Assembly (NCBI RefSeq): GCF_041052385.1
Contig: NZ_CP163439.1
Span: 2,159,001-2,223,000 of the forward strand
Source: Streptomyces sp. R28
Lineage (GTDB): Bacteria > Actinomycetota > Actinomycetes > Streptomycetales > Streptomycetaceae
Length of the DNA: 64,000 bases
Direction of reading: 5' to 3'
Shown: in pieces, positions 37,010 through 46,439 of the stretch
Layout: every line of letters begins with the position of its first letter
How positions within the stretch are numbered: position 1 is the first letter of the stretch
Notes under the pieces: generated by a model
What the model was told of the DNA's origin: nothing
Seen by the model: the letters and a program-made list of their open reading frames with translations, nothing else
Databases searched by the model: none
Made by a program: the position numbers and the translations under genes

Positions 37010-37228
37010 TTACTCGCCACCCTTTTGCACAAAGGAGCGAACGAAATCCTCGGCATTCTCCTCGAGTACGTCGTCAATCTCGTCCAGAACCGAGTCGACG
37101 TCGTCGCTCAGCTTCTCCTGCCGCTCCTTGAGGTCCTCAGAAGCCTGCGTCTCTGCCGCCTGCTCCTCGACCTCCTCAGTGGAACGCGTGGCCTTCTGCT
37201 GTCCGCCGCCGGTGTCCTTGGTTGCCAT
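37010..37228 (-). CDS. pup: Prokaryotic ubiquitin-like protein Pup
   Basis: 72 residues from an ATG with GAGGG upstream. Disordered, acidic, ending in 'DFVRSFVQKGGE'. The central helix region ('EDLKERQEKLSDDVDSVLDEIDDVLE') is the part bound by the ARC coiled coils. The terminal residue is Glu, not Gln, so it can be ligated by PafA without prior deamidation. Confidence 0.97.
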   Translation of the reverse strand: MATKDTGGGQQKATRSTEEVEEQAAETQASEDLKERQEKLSDDVDSVLDEIDDVLEENAEDFVRSFVQKGGE

Positions 37229-37427
37229 ATCCCTCACCCCGCTCAGTTCGCCCGACATGGTCGACAGGTCGGCTTTCCTGCCGATCGGTGATGATCAGAC
37301 CCTACAAGCCGGGTCTGACATCGGCCCCGCAGTTTCTCCAACGTACGGGGGCCATCTCGATGATTCCCGGACGCCGGGTTTTCCACCCTGCCCAGTCGGC
37401 GTCCGACGGACACAGCCCGAGTACCCC

Positions 37428-38938
37428 TCAGCCGCCTGACAGGACCCTGACCAGGTCTTCCGCCGTGCGGCAGCGGTCCAGGAGCTCCTTGACATGATTT
37501 CGCGTTCCGCGAAGCGGTTCGAGGGTTGGAACGCGCTGGAGGGAGTCCCGACCGGGCAGGTCGAAGATCACCGAGTCCCAGGAGGCCGCGGCGACGTCGT
37601 CGGCGTACTGCTCCAGGCAGCGTCCGCGGAAGTACGCGCGGGTGTCCTCCGGCGGCTTGGTCTTGGCCCTCTCGACTTCTGTCTCGTCCAGGAGGCGCTT
37701 CATGCGTCCCCGGGCCGCGAGGCGGTTGTAGAGGCCCTTGTCGGGGCGTACGTCGGCGTACTGGAGGTCGAGGAGGTGGAGCTTCGCGGCGTCCCAGTCG
37801 AGGTTGTCGCGGCGTCGGTAGCCCTCCATGAGCTCCCGCTTGGCGACCCAGTCCAGTTCGCCCGCGAGGCTCATCGGGTCCCGCTCCAGGCGGTTCAGGG
37901 TGTCTTCCCAGCGGGTGAGGACGTCCTTGGTCTGCTCGTCGGCGTCGGCGCCGAAGCGCTCCTCCACGTATTTGCGCGACAGCTCGTAGTACTCCATCTG
38001 GAGCTGGACCGCGGTCAGCGTGCGGCCGCTACGCAGGGTGATCAGGCGCTGGAGTGACGGGTCGTGCGAGACCTGGTGGAGTGTGCGTACGGGCTGGTCG
38101 ACGGCGAGGTCCACGGCGATGAAGCTGTCCTCGATCATCGACAGGACCAGGGCCGTCGTGCCCAGCTTCAGGTACGTGGAGATCTCCGAGAGGTTCGCGT
38201 CGCCGATGATCACGTGTAGGCGCCGGTACTTCTCGGCGTCGGCGTGCGGCTCGTCGCGGGTGTTGATGATCGGGCGCTTGAGCGTGGTCTCCAGCCCCAC
38301 CTCGACCTCGAAGTAGTCGGCGCGCTGACTGAGCTGGAAGCCGTGTTCGTGGCCGTCCTGGCCGATGCCGACGCGGCCTGCTCCGGTGACGACCTGGCGG
38401 GAGACGAAGAAGGGCGTGAGGTGGCGCACGATGTCGGAGAAGGGGGTTTCCCGCTTCATCAGGTAGTTCTCGTGCGTGCCGTAGGAGGCGCCTTGTTGTC
38501 GGTGTTGTTCTTGTAGAGGTGGATGGGCTGGGCGCCGGGGAGCTGGGCGGCGCGTTCGGCGGCTTCGGCCATGATGCGCTCGCCGGCCTTGTCCCACAGG
38601 ACGGCGTCCCGTGGGTTGGTGACCTCGGGTGCGCTGTATTCGGGGTGCGCGTGGTCGACGTAGAGTCGCGCTCCGTTGGTGAGGATGACATTGGCGAGGC
38701 CGATGTCCTCGTCGGTGAGCTGGCTGGAGTCGGCGGCCTCGCGGGCGAGGTCGAAGCCTCGCGCGTCCCGCAGCGGGTTCTCCTCCTCGAAGTCCCAGCG
38801 GGCCCGGCGGGCCCGGTGCATCGCCGCCGCGTAGGCGTTGACGATCTGGGATGAGGTGAGCATGGCATTGGCGTTGGGGTGGCCGGGGACGGAGATCCCG
38901 TACTCCGTCTCGATGCCCATTACTCGCCGTACGGTCAT
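37428..38938 (-). pseudogene. dop: Depupylase/Pup deamidase Dop, interrupted by a one-base frameshift
   Basis: The ATG at 38938, with a strong AAGGAGG site, begins '[20 protein letters not shown]', the Dop signature. The frame holds to '[10 protein letters not shown]' near 38495, then shifts. The next frame continues with '[29 protein letters not shown]' to the normal end at 37428. One extra G/C base in the 'GGCGCC' stretch around 38490 would restore about 503 residues. All other motifs ([23 protein letters not shown]) are intact. It removes Pup from substrates. The frameshift may be a sequencing error or a very recent mutation. Confidence 0.88.
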
Positions 38939-39135
38939 GCGGCCCTCCTTGCCCGGCGGCACCCTCGGTCGTGGGCGCTGCACAGATACCGCTGGCGCTC
39001 GGTTGCGTGTGCGGTGCCCGTCCCCGCACTGCGCGACTCGGCGGTACGGAAGAGCCTAGAACGCCTCTGCGCTGGTGGGGAGATCATTTGCGTCATTGCC
39101 TTGCACGCCTCGTGTTCCGGTTCTGGCCTGAAAAA

Positions 39136-39173
39136 CAGTGGGCTGCGGGTACCCGGTGAGGGCACCCGCAGCC
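39136..39173 (-). terminator. Rho-independent terminator of arc
   Basis: On the minus strand a 10-base stem GGCTGCGGGT / ACCCGCAGCC with a 13-base loop is followed by CACTGTTTTT, a true T-run. It lies 11 bases past the arc stop. Confidence 0.8.
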
Positions 39174-39183
39174 GCCCTGCCTT

Positions 39184-40950
39184 TTACAGGTACTGACCGG
39201 TGTTCGCCACCGTGTCGATGGAGCGTCCGGTGTCTGCACCCTGCTTTCCGGTGATGAGGGTGCGGATGTAGACGATCCGCTCGCCCTTCTTGCCGGAGAT
39301 TCGGGCCCAGTCGTCCGGGTTGGTGGTGTTGGGCAGGTCCTCGTTCTCCTTGAACTCGTCCACGCAGGCCTGGAGGAGGTGGGAGACGCGGAGGCCCTTC
39401 TGGTTGTGTTCGAGGAAGTCCTTGATCGCCATTTTCTTGGCGCGGCCCACGATGTTTTCGATCATGGCGCCGGAGTTGAAGTCCTTGAAGTAGAGGACTT
39501 CCTTGTCGCCGTTGGCGTAGGTGACTTCCAGGAAGCGGTTTTCCTCGGATTCGGCGTACATCTGCTCGACGGCGGTCTGGATCATGCTCTGGACCGTGGT
39601 CGTCCTGCTGCCGCTGTGCTCGCCGAGGTCTTCGGAGTGCAGCGGGAGGCGCTCGGTGAGGTACTTGCCGAAGATGTCCTTGGCGGCCTCGGCGTGGGGA
39701 CGCTCGATCTTGATCTTCACGTCGAGGCGGCCGGGGCGCAGGATGGCGGGGTCGATCATGTCCTCTCGGTTGGAGGCGCCGATCACGACCACGTTCTGCA
39801 GGCCTTCCACGCCGTCGATCTCGGCGAGCAGCTGGGGGACGATGGTGTTCTCCACGTCCGAGCTGACGCCGGAGCCGCGGGTGCGGAAGAGGGATTCCAT
39901 CTCGTCGAAGAAGACGATGACGGGTGTGCCCTCGCTGGCCTTTTCACGGGCTCGCTGGAAGACGAGGCGAATTTGCCGCTCGGTTTCGCCGACGTACTTG
40001 TTGAGGAGTTCGGGGCCCTTGATGTTGAGGAAGAAGCTCTTGCCTTGGGCTTGGCCGGTGACCTCGGCGACCTTTTTGGCCAGCGAGTTGGCGACGGCCT
40101 TGGCGATGAGCGTCTTGCCGCATCCGGGGGGCCCGTAAAGGAGGACTCCCTTGGGCGGTCGAAGTTCGTGCTCCCTGAAGAGGTCGGGGTAGAGGTAGGG
40201 GAGCTCGACGGCATCGCGGATCATTTCGATCTGGTTGCCCAGGCCGCCGATCTGCTCGTAGCCGATGTCCGGTACTTCTTCGAGGACGAGTTCCTCGACT
40301 TCGCTCTTCGGTACGACCTCGTAGACATAGCCGGAGCGGGGTTCGAGCAGCAGGGCGTCGCCGGGGCGGATGGTGACGTCCAGCAGCGGCTCGGCGAGCC
40401 GTACCACCCGTTCCTCGTCGGTGTGCCCTACCACGAGGGCGCGCTCGCCGTCCTCGAGGATCTCCTTGAGGGTGACGATGTCGCCGACGCTCTCGTACTC
40501 CATGGCTTCGACCACGTTGAGCGCTTCGTTGAGCATCAGCTCCTGGCCGCGCCTGAGGTCGTCGAGTTCGACGCTCGGGCTGACGTTCACGCGGAGTTTG
40601 CGGCCTCCGGTGAAGATGTCGGCGGTGCCGTCCTCGTTGGATTGCAGGAAGACACCGAAGCCGGCCGGCGGCTGTGCTAGCCGGTCGACTTCTTCCTTGA
40701 GGGCCACGATCTGGTCGCGGGCCTCACGGAGCGTGTTGGCCAGTCGCTCGTTCTGTGCGGAGACGCCGGCCAGATTGGTCTGCAGCTCGACGATCCGCTC
40801 TTCGAGAATCCTCGTGTGTCGCGGAGAGTCGGCGAGCTTGCGTCGCAGGACGGCGATCTCCTGCTCAAGGTAGGCGATCTGCCCGGCCGGGTCGTCGGAC
40901 CCTCGTCCCGGGCGGATGCCGCGGTTCATGTCGTCGTCGTGGGCTGCCAC
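39184..40950 (-). CDS. arc: Proteasomal AAA+ ATPase ARC (Mpa)
   Basis: 588 residues. N-terminal coiled coil (about 22-92, '[19 protein letters not shown]'), tandem OB domains (about 95-225), and an AAA module with Walker A GPPGCGKT (273-280), Walker B '[12 protein letters not shown]' and '[19 protein letters not shown]'. The C-terminus ends in the proteasome-docking QYL. It captures pupylated proteins through the coiled coil and threads them into the 20S core. I chose the GTG at 40950, which has GAGG close upstream, over the TTG at 40968. First gene upstream of dop but separated by a terminator. Confidence 0.95.
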   Translation of the reverse strand: MAAHDDDMNRGIRPGRGSDDPAGQIAYLEQEIAVLRRKLADSPRHTRILEERIVELQTNLAGVSAQNERLANTLREARDQIVALKEEVDRLAQPPAGFGVFLQSNEDGTADIFTGGRKLRVNVSPSVELDDLRRGQELMLNEALNVVEAMEYESVGDIVTLKEILEDGERALVVGHTDEERVVRLAEPLLDVTIRPGDALLLEPRSGYVYEVVPKSEVEELVLEEVPDIGYEQIGGLGNQIEMIRDAVELPYLYPDLFREHELRPPKGVLLYGPPGCGKTLIAKAVANSLAKKVAEVTGQAQGKSFFLNIKGPELLNKYVGETERQIRLVFQRAREKASEGTPVIVFFDEMESLFRTRGSGVSSDVENTIVPQLLAEIDGVEGLQNVVVIGASNREDMIDPAILRPGRLDVKIKIERPHAEAAKDIFGKYLTERLPLHSEDLGEHSGSRTTTVQSMIQTAVEQMYAESEENRFLEVTYANGDKEVLYFKDFNSGAMIENIVGRAKKMAIKDFLEHNQKGLRVSHLLQACVDEFKENEDLPNTTNPDDWARISGKKGERIVYIRTLITGKQGADTGRSIDTVANTGQYL

Positions 40951-41195
40951 GGTCCTCACCTCCTCCAAGGGGAGCTGGACGCTTCCAGACCCTACCTGGG
41001 TGGGTGTCGATTGAAACCCCTAGATCACAAAGACTGTCGAGGTGTGTCCGATCTTCACCCTTGCGCTCTCCCTCACGCCAGGGGAATACCCACCGAACAT
41101 GATTGGGAAGCCGCCGGAGGTAGGGTCGAAGTGTTCAACACCCGTCAGAGCTGGCCGGATTCCCGTACAGCTGGGCGTAGCAAACGGCAGGAGAG

Positions 41196-41501
41196 ATGAG
41201 CGTGGAGCAGGCGGCCGGGGTCGACGGCGAGGTGCTGGAGGTCTGGATCGATCAGGATCTCTGTACCGGCGACGGCATCTGTGCCCAGTACGCGCCCGAG
41301 GTGTTCGAGCTGGACATCGACGGTCTGGCCTATGTGAAGAGCGGCGAGGACGAGCTGCTGCAGGCCAAGGGGGCCACAACGCCCGTACCGTTGCCGCTCC
41401 TCACGGATGTGGTGGACTCGGCGAAGGAGTGTCCGGGCGAGTGCATCCATGTGCGTCGTGTTTCGGACAAGGTCGAGATGTACGGTCCGGACGCCGAGTG
41501 A
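41196..41501 (+). CDS. Ferredoxin, P450-partner [3Fe-4S] type
   Basis: 101 residues. Cluster ligands lie in 'DQDLCTGDGICAQYAPEVFELD' and 'AKECPGECIHV', the pattern of small actinobacterial ferredoxins that donate electrons to cytochromes P450. It stands alone, divergent from arc, with no P450 beside it. It could serve P450s encoded elsewhere. Confidence 0.88.
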   Translation: MSVEQAAGVDGEVLEVWIDQDLCTGDGICAQYAPEVFELDIDGLAYVKSGEDELLQAKGATTPVPLPLLTDVVDSAKECPGECIHVRRVSDKVEMYGPDAE

Positions 41502-41558
41502 CCTTGCGCATACGGGGTGTTACGACTGTCTGATTTCTCACAAGTGCGATGGCATTGG

Positions 41559-42136
41559 TCAGACGCTGTGGGCACCGGCGGGTGTCGAGCGGACGAACGC
41601 GCCGTTCTTCCACTGCCACTTCGCGCTGTTCTTCACGTCCGGGCAGCAGCGCGGTACGTCGATTGACGAGTAGCCGAGCAGGTCGGTGACGACGGCTCCG
41701 TCACGGACGGCGACGTCACTGACGGTGATGTTGTCCTTCGGGTTGATGAGGGTCGCGATGAGGCGGGGCGCGGCGGTCTCCGTGGCCCGGGTGAGGACGT
41801 AGAGGCCGTCGGGCGGGGTGCCCATGGGTGAGTCGCAGTGCACGACGGCCACGGTCTCCGGGCTGCCGTCGCCGTCCAGGTCTCCGGTGGCTTTCTTGAC
41901 CACGATCGCCTTCACCGGCCCGCATTCGAGCGGGAAGTCGACGCCCGTGGGGTCGGGGGGTGCGGTGGCCGCGGGGGCGGTCCTGGCTTCCGGGCCGCCG
42001 CCTGGGCCGCCGTCGCCGAGTTGGGCTGCAGGACCGAGGAGAGGGCCACGACACCGGCGACCGCTGTGGCGGTGGCGAGCCAGTGCATGGGTCGGGTGTG
42101 AGTGTGTGCCAGTTCCGGGACGGCGGATTGCTGCAC
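41559..42136 (-). pseudogene. Secreted FG-GAP/VCBS-like protein with an apparent frameshift
   Basis: A GTG at 42136 (AGGAG upstream) opens 'QQSAVPELAHTHTRPMHWLA' and a hydrophobic signal or anchor ('ATAVAGVVALSSVL'). After 'AARKPGPP' near 41990 the frame changes. The downstream frame reads 'AATAPPDPTGVDFPLECGPVKAIVVKKATGDLDGDGSPETVAVVHC' and ends at 41559. One extra C in a five-C run would join them into about 192 residues. The 'DLDGDGSPE' calcium-type loop is typical of FG-GAP repeats. Two Cys pairs suggest disulfides. A sequencing error in the C-run is as likely as a mutation. Confidence 0.7.
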
Positions 42137-42329
42137 TAGGAGCGTCTCCTGTGAGGGCTGTGCCGGTGGGGTGGGGGGTGGCCAGCATGGTGCCACACGT
42201 CACAGTCCGGGGGAACGGCGGGGTGTGGAGTTCCGGTGCCGGATGTCCGGTGGTTGGGGGTGCGGAGGGGGCGTACGGGTGTCGTGCGATGTTCGGATTG
42301 TCGGTTGTTGGTGTTGCGTCAACAGAAAG

Positions 42330-42377
42330 GCGCTGTGGTCGAGTTCCGGAGGCGTTCCGGGAACTCGACCACAGCGC
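42330..42377 (-). terminator. Strong hairpin terminator after trmI
   Basis: Perfect 18-base stem (42330-42347 and 42360-42377, starting GCGCTGTGGTCGAG) with a 12-base loop, 30 bases past the trmI stop. On the minus strand it is followed by CCTTTCTG. The rest of 42137-42406 shows nothing else. Confidence 0.8.
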
Positions 42378-42406
42378 TTGTTCGTTGAATGCGGTACGAG
42401 GCCGCG

Positions 42407-43309
42407 TCAGCGGCCGGCGCCTCCGTCGGCGTTGGGGCCTTCGTAGTCCTCGCCGTAGGCACCCTTGGCGGGGCGGCGGCGACGCATGGGCGGCTCGACG
42501 CCGTCGGCGAGGCGGCGGGCGGTGAGCAGGAAGCCGGTGTGGCCGATCATCCGGTGGTCCGGGCGGACGGCCAGGCCCTCGATGTGCCAGTTGCGGATCA
42601 TCGATTCCCAGGCGGTCGGCTCGTTGAAGCAGCCGATCTCGCGGATGGACTCGACGGTCCGGGCAAGCTGGGTGGTGGTGGCGACGTAGCAGCAGACGAT
42701 GCCGCCGGGGACCAGTGCCTTGGAGACGGCTTCCAGGCACTCCCAGGGGGCGAGCATGTCGAGGATGACGCGGTCGACGTCGGTGTCGCTCAGGTTGTCC
42801 TGGAGGTCGCCGACGGTGAGCTGCCAGGCGGGGTGCGGGCCGCCGAAGTAGCGCTCCACGTTCTGCTTGGCGATGTCGGCGAAGTCCTCGCGGCGCTCGT
42901 AGGAGTGCAGCATGCCGTGGTCGCCGATGGCGCGCAGCAGGAAGCTGCTGAGCGAGCCGGAGCCGACGCCGGCCTCCACGACGCGGGCGCCGGGGAAGAT
43001 GTCGGCGAAGGCGAGGATCTGCCCCGCGTCCTTGGGGTAGACCACGGCGGCGCCGCGGGGCATGGACAGGACGTAGTCGGGGAGCAGGGGGCGCAGCGCG
43101 AGGTAGGCGACGTTCCCGGTGGTGCGGACAACGCTGCCCTCGGGAGCGCCGATCAGCTCGTCGTGCGGGAAGGAACCCTTGTGGGTGTGGAAGTTCTTCC
43201 CGGCCTCGAGCGTGAACGTGTAGTGGCGGCCCTTGGGGTCGGTCAGCTGAACCTGGTCCCCGACCTTGAAGGGCCCGCGCCTGCGGGCGGCACCGGTCGG
43301 TTCGGACAT
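42407..43309 (-). CDS. trmI: tRNA (adenine-58-N1)-methyltransferase
   Basis: 300 residues. An N-terminal small beta-barrel ('GPFKVGDQVQLTDPKGRHYTFTLEAG') is followed by a Rossmann SAM-binding fold: 'DIFPGARVVEAGVGSGSLSSFLLRAIG', 'ERREDFADIAKQNVE' and 'DRVILDMLAPWECLEAVSKAL'. It makes m1A58 in the T-loop of tRNAs as a homotetramer. In actinobacteria it is commonly near the proteasome genes, as here. Confidence 0.95.
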   Translation of the reverse strand: MSEPTGAARRRGPFKVGDQVQLTDPKGRHYTFTLEAGKNFHTHKGSFPHDELIGAPEGSVVRTTGNVAYLALRPLLPDYVLSMPRGAAVVYPKDAGQILAFADIFPGARVVEAGVGSGSLSSFLLRAIGDHGMLHSYERREDFADIAKQNVERYFGGPHPAWQLTVGDLQDNLSDTDVDRVILDMLAPWECLEAVSKALVPGGIVCCYVATTTQLARTVESIREIGCFNEPTAWESMIRNWHIEGLAVRPDHRMIGHTGFLLTARRLADGVEPPMRRRRPAKGAYGEDYEGPNADGGAGR

Positions 43310-43365
43310 GTGAACAGCCTACCGGCGTTTCGGGGGGTCGCCGACCACGCGTGTGTGCCGGTGCT

Positions 43366-45195
43366 TCAGCTGGGGCGGGCCATGGCCTTCACGAAGGCGC
43401 GCTCCACGTCCGCCGCGGACAGGACGCCGTAGATCTCTCCGGTCTCCTCGACGACGAGGTACTCGGTCGCCGGTGCCGCGCGGAGGGCGTCGAGGAGTTC
43501 CTCGCCCGCGAGCTCCGCGGAGACGCGCATGCCGTCAGTCAGGTCCTGGGCGAGGCCGCTGACGGCGACCCAGGGGCGGCGGTGTTCCGGTACGCCGACG
43601 ATGGCGGCCTCGCGGACGAGGGAGAGGGGGTTGCCGTCGGCGTCGACGACGACCAGGGCGCGGGCGCCGGCGGCGTTGGCGCGGCGCAGGGCCTCGGAGA
43701 GGGGGGTGTCGGTCTCGACCGGGACGGCGCGGCGGGTGAGGGTGCGGGCGCGCAGTTCGGGGAGGTGTTCGCGCAGGCGGGCCATGCGCAGGCTGTTGCC
43801 GGCGCCGGTCCAGATGATCGCGGCGAGGATGGCGGCGAGCAGGGCGTCCATGACGGTGTCCATGCCGACGTTGTCCACGGCGTCGGCGCCGAGGGCTCCG
43901 GACTGGGTGAGCAGCGGGAGTCCGACGAGGACGGAGACGGCGAGGGCGCGGCCGATCCAGGCGGCGGCGATGGTGCCGCTCATCGGCCTGCCGGTGATCT
44001 TCCAGACGACGGCGCGGAGCATGCGGCCGCCGTCGAGGGGCAGGCCGGGGAGCAGGTTGAAGGCGGCCACGATGAGGTTGGAGACCATCAGGCCGGCCAG
44101 CAGGACGCCGGGTACGGTGCCGGGTTCGACGGTCTGCATGGCGGCGTAGAAGACGCCGGCGAGGACGAGGGAGAGCAGGGGGCCGACGAAGGCGAGCACG
44201 AACTCCCGTCCCGGTGTCTCGGCTTCCTTCTCGATCTCGGAGACGCCGCCGAAGAACTGCAGCTGGATGCGGCGCACGGGGAGCTTGAAGCGGAGGGCGG
44301 CGACGGTGTGGGCGAGTTCGTGGACGAGGACGGAGGCGTAGAAGGCGACGGCGAAGAAGAGGGAGACGAGGTAGCGGGCGGCGCCGAGCTCGGGCAGCAC
44401 CCGGTCGAGCTGTCCGCCGAAGACCCAGGTGATGAGGGCGGCGACGAGGAACCAGCTGGGGGCGACGTACACGGGCACGCCGAACGGCCGGCCCATCAGC
44501 AGCCCGCCTCGGGGCTCCCGGGGGCGCTGGGGCGGGCGGGTCTTGCCCGCGCCGGAGTGGGCGAGGTGGCGCTCGGGGGTGCCGGGGGTGGGCTGAGGAG
44601 GCCTGGTTGTGTCCTGGCTCGGTGGAGGGTGTGCGGGCGGGGGTGCGCGTTCGGCGTCGGGGGCACGTCGGAAATCCGCGGGACGGGTTGGGGTCTGAGT
44701 CAACGTCCGCGGCCGAGTCCTGGCGCCGTTCGCGTCACGGAGCGGTCGAACGTCGTGGCCGACAGGGGTAGTCGGGCGACGGCGGGCGCGTGGGGCGAGA
44801 GGCGCCGCCTGCGCGGGGGGCGGGGGCGATGCCGGTGCCGTGGGGTCGTGAGGGGTATCGGCGGGGCCCTGCTGGGTTGCCCCGTTCCCACTGGTCTCGC
44901 TGTCGCCGTTCTCGCTGTCTGCCTCGCCGCCCGTGTCACTCGGGGCGTCCGCGCCCCGTGGGTGTCGCGGGGTCTCGTCCTGCGAGCTGTTCTCGGCGCG
45001 GAGCGGCGGCTGAGTGGCTTCGCGCACGGCGTCGTCCCGGTCGGTGTCCGCCGGCTGGGCGTCCGCGGGCTGTTCGGCGGTCGGGGCCGGGTCGGGGCGT
45101 GTGGGGTCGGTGGCCGGGGTCATACGGTCCGCTCGGCGATCGGTCGACTCGTCGGTGCCGGACCGCGGCTGCCCGCTCCCGCCGCTCTCGTCCAC
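43366..45195 (-). CDS. Site-2 metalloprotease (M50 family) with CBS domains
   Basis: 609 residues from a GTG at 45195 with GAGGGG upstream. About 220 N-terminal residues are disordered and Pro/Thr/Arg-rich. The M50 core then has five to six membrane spans with the zinc motif HELAH ('VLVHELAHTVAALRF') and 'NLLPGLPLDGGRMLRAVVW'. Two C-terminal CBS domains follow ('RAVPVETDTPLSEALRRANAAGARALVVVDADG', 'ATEYLVVEETGEIYGVLSAADVERAF'). The family cuts membrane proteins within the bilayer; CBS domains often bind adenine nucleotides. The long leader is unusual, and shorter starts are possible. Confidence 0.85.
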   Translation of the reverse strand: MDESGGSGQPRSGTDESTDRRADRMTPATDPTRPDPAPTAEQPADAQPADTDRDDAVREATQPPLRAENSSQDETPRHPRGADAPSDTGGEADSENGDSETSGNGATQQGPADTPHDPTAPASPPPPAQAAPLAPRARRRPTTPVGHDVRPLRDANGARTRPRTLTQTPTRPADFRRAPDAERAPPPAHPPPSQDTTRPPQPTPGTPERHLAHSGAGKTRPPQRPREPRGGLLMGRPFGVPVYVAPSWFLVAALITWVFGGQLDRVLPELGAARYLVSLFFAVAFYASVLVHELAHTVAALRFKLPVRRIQLQFFGGVSEIEKEAETPGREFVLAFVGPLLSLVLAGVFYAAMQTVEPGTVPGVLLAGLMVSNLIVAAFNLLPGLPLDGGRMLRAVVWKITGRPMSGTIAAAWIGRALAVSVLVGLPLLTQSGALGADAVDNVGMDTVMDALLAAILAAIIWTGAGNSLRMARLREHLPELRARTLTRRAVPVETDTPLSEALRRANAAGARALVVVDADGNPLSLVREAAIVGVPEHRRPWVAVSGLAQDLTDGMRVSAELAGEELLDALRAAPATEYLVVEETGEIYGVLSAADVERAFVKAMARPS

Positions 45196-45363
45196 GGTGT
45201 CCCCTCGTTCGAAGCGTCTTCCGCGCCTGCCGGGCGGATGGGTCTGGGGTCGATGGTATGCGGCCGCGGTGACGCCTTTCGCCCCGGCACCCCCTCGGTT
45301 TCCCTGTAGGCGCAGGCCTGACGGCGGTGGCTGGGTCACTGTCAGTGGCGGGCCGTAAGGTCT

Positions 45364-46425
45364 GTGGACATGGAGACGAGCACGGAGGGTGCCGCAGCGG
45401 ACTGCGGCAGTGACGTCGCGCCGGCGGCAGTGCCGGTGGCGGACGGGTACCCAGCGGGGGCGGAGCCGTACCCGGCGGGGGCGGACAGTGCGGTGGTGAC
45501 GGTCGAGGCGGGTGAGAACGCGGTCGAGCCGGGGGCGGGCGCGGCCACGGCGGTCGGCGCGGCCGCGCGCCCGGCCATACCGCCTGCTTCACTGTCGCCG
45601 TCCCGTGCCAGTGACTTCATGCAGTGCCCGCTGCTCTACCGGTTCCGGGTGATCGACCGGCTGCCCGAGAAGCCGAGCGCGGCGGCGACCAAGGGCACCC
45701 TCGTGCACGCGGTGCTGGAGCGGCTCTTCGACGCCCCGGCCGCCGAGCGGACCGCCCCGCGCGCCAAGGCCCTCATCCCCGGCCAGTGGGACCGGCTGCG
45801 CGAGAGCAGGCCGGAGGTCGTGGAGCTGTTCGAGGACGATCCCGAGGGCGAGCGGCTGGCGAAATGGCTCGGTGAGGCGGAGCAGCTCGTCGAGCGCTGG
45901 TTCGGTCTGGAGGATCCGACCCGGCTGGAGCCCGCCGAGCGTGAGCTGTTCGTCGAGGCCGAGCTGGACTCGGGGCTGCGGTTGCGCGGGATCATCGACC
46001 GCGTCGACGTGGCGGCCACGGGCGAGGTGCGGATCGTCGATTACAAGACCGGCAAGGCGCCCCGGCCCGAGTACGCCGAGGGTGCGCTGTTCCAGATGAA
46101 GTTCTACGCGCTCGTCGTGTGGCGGCTGAAGCAGGTGATCCCGCGCCGGCTCCAGCTCGTCTACCTCGGCAGCGGTGACGTGGTGACGTACGACCCGGTC
46201 CTCGCCGACCTGGAGCGGGTGGAGCGCAAGCTGCTCGCGCTGTGGGACGCGATCCGGCAGGCGACGGAGACGGGCGAGTGGCGTGCCCGGCCGACGAAGC
46301 TGTGCGGCTGGTGCGACCACCAGGCCCACTGCCCGGAATTCGGCGGCACTCCCCCGCCTTATCCGTTGCCGGTCAGGGCGGGCGAGTCCGGCGGTGACAC
46401 GCAGGGCAGAATGGGGCCGGACTAG
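45364..46425 (+). CDS. RecB-family exonuclease with probable Fe-S staple
   Basis: 353 residues (GTG at 45364; an ATG at 45370 is possible). A variable Ala/Gly-rich N-terminus of about 75 residues is followed by a PD-(D/E)XK nuclease: 'PSRASDFMQCPLLYRFRVIDRLP', 'KGTLVHAVLERLF', 'RLRGIIDRVDVAATGEVRIVDYKTGK' (catalytic D and D-x-K) and 'FQMKFYALVVW'. One Cys in 'MQCPLLY' and three in 'CGWCDHQAHC' form the C...C-x2-C-x5-C pattern that binds a [4Fe-4S] cluster in AddB/Cas4-like nucleases. It is probably a DNA exonuclease acting in repair. No helicase partner is adjacent. Confidence 0.87.
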   Translation: MDMETSTEGAAADCGSDVAPAAVPVADGYPAGAEPYPAGADSAVVTVEAGENAVEPGAGAATAVGAAARPAIPPASLSPSRASDFMQCPLLYRFRVIDRLPEKPSAAATKGTLVHAVLERLFDAPAAERTAPRAKALIPGQWDRLRESRPEVVELFEDDPEGERLAKWLGEAEQLVERWFGLEDPTRLEPAERELFVEAELDSGLRLRGIIDRVDVAATGEVRIVDYKTGKAPRPEYAEGALFQMKFYALVVWRLKQVIPRRLQLVYLGSGDVVTYDPVLADLERVERKLLALWDAIRQATETGEWRARPTKLCGWCDHQAHCPEFGGTPPPYPLPVRAGESGGDTQGRMGPD

Positions 46426-46439
46426 CGAAGGAGACTTAC

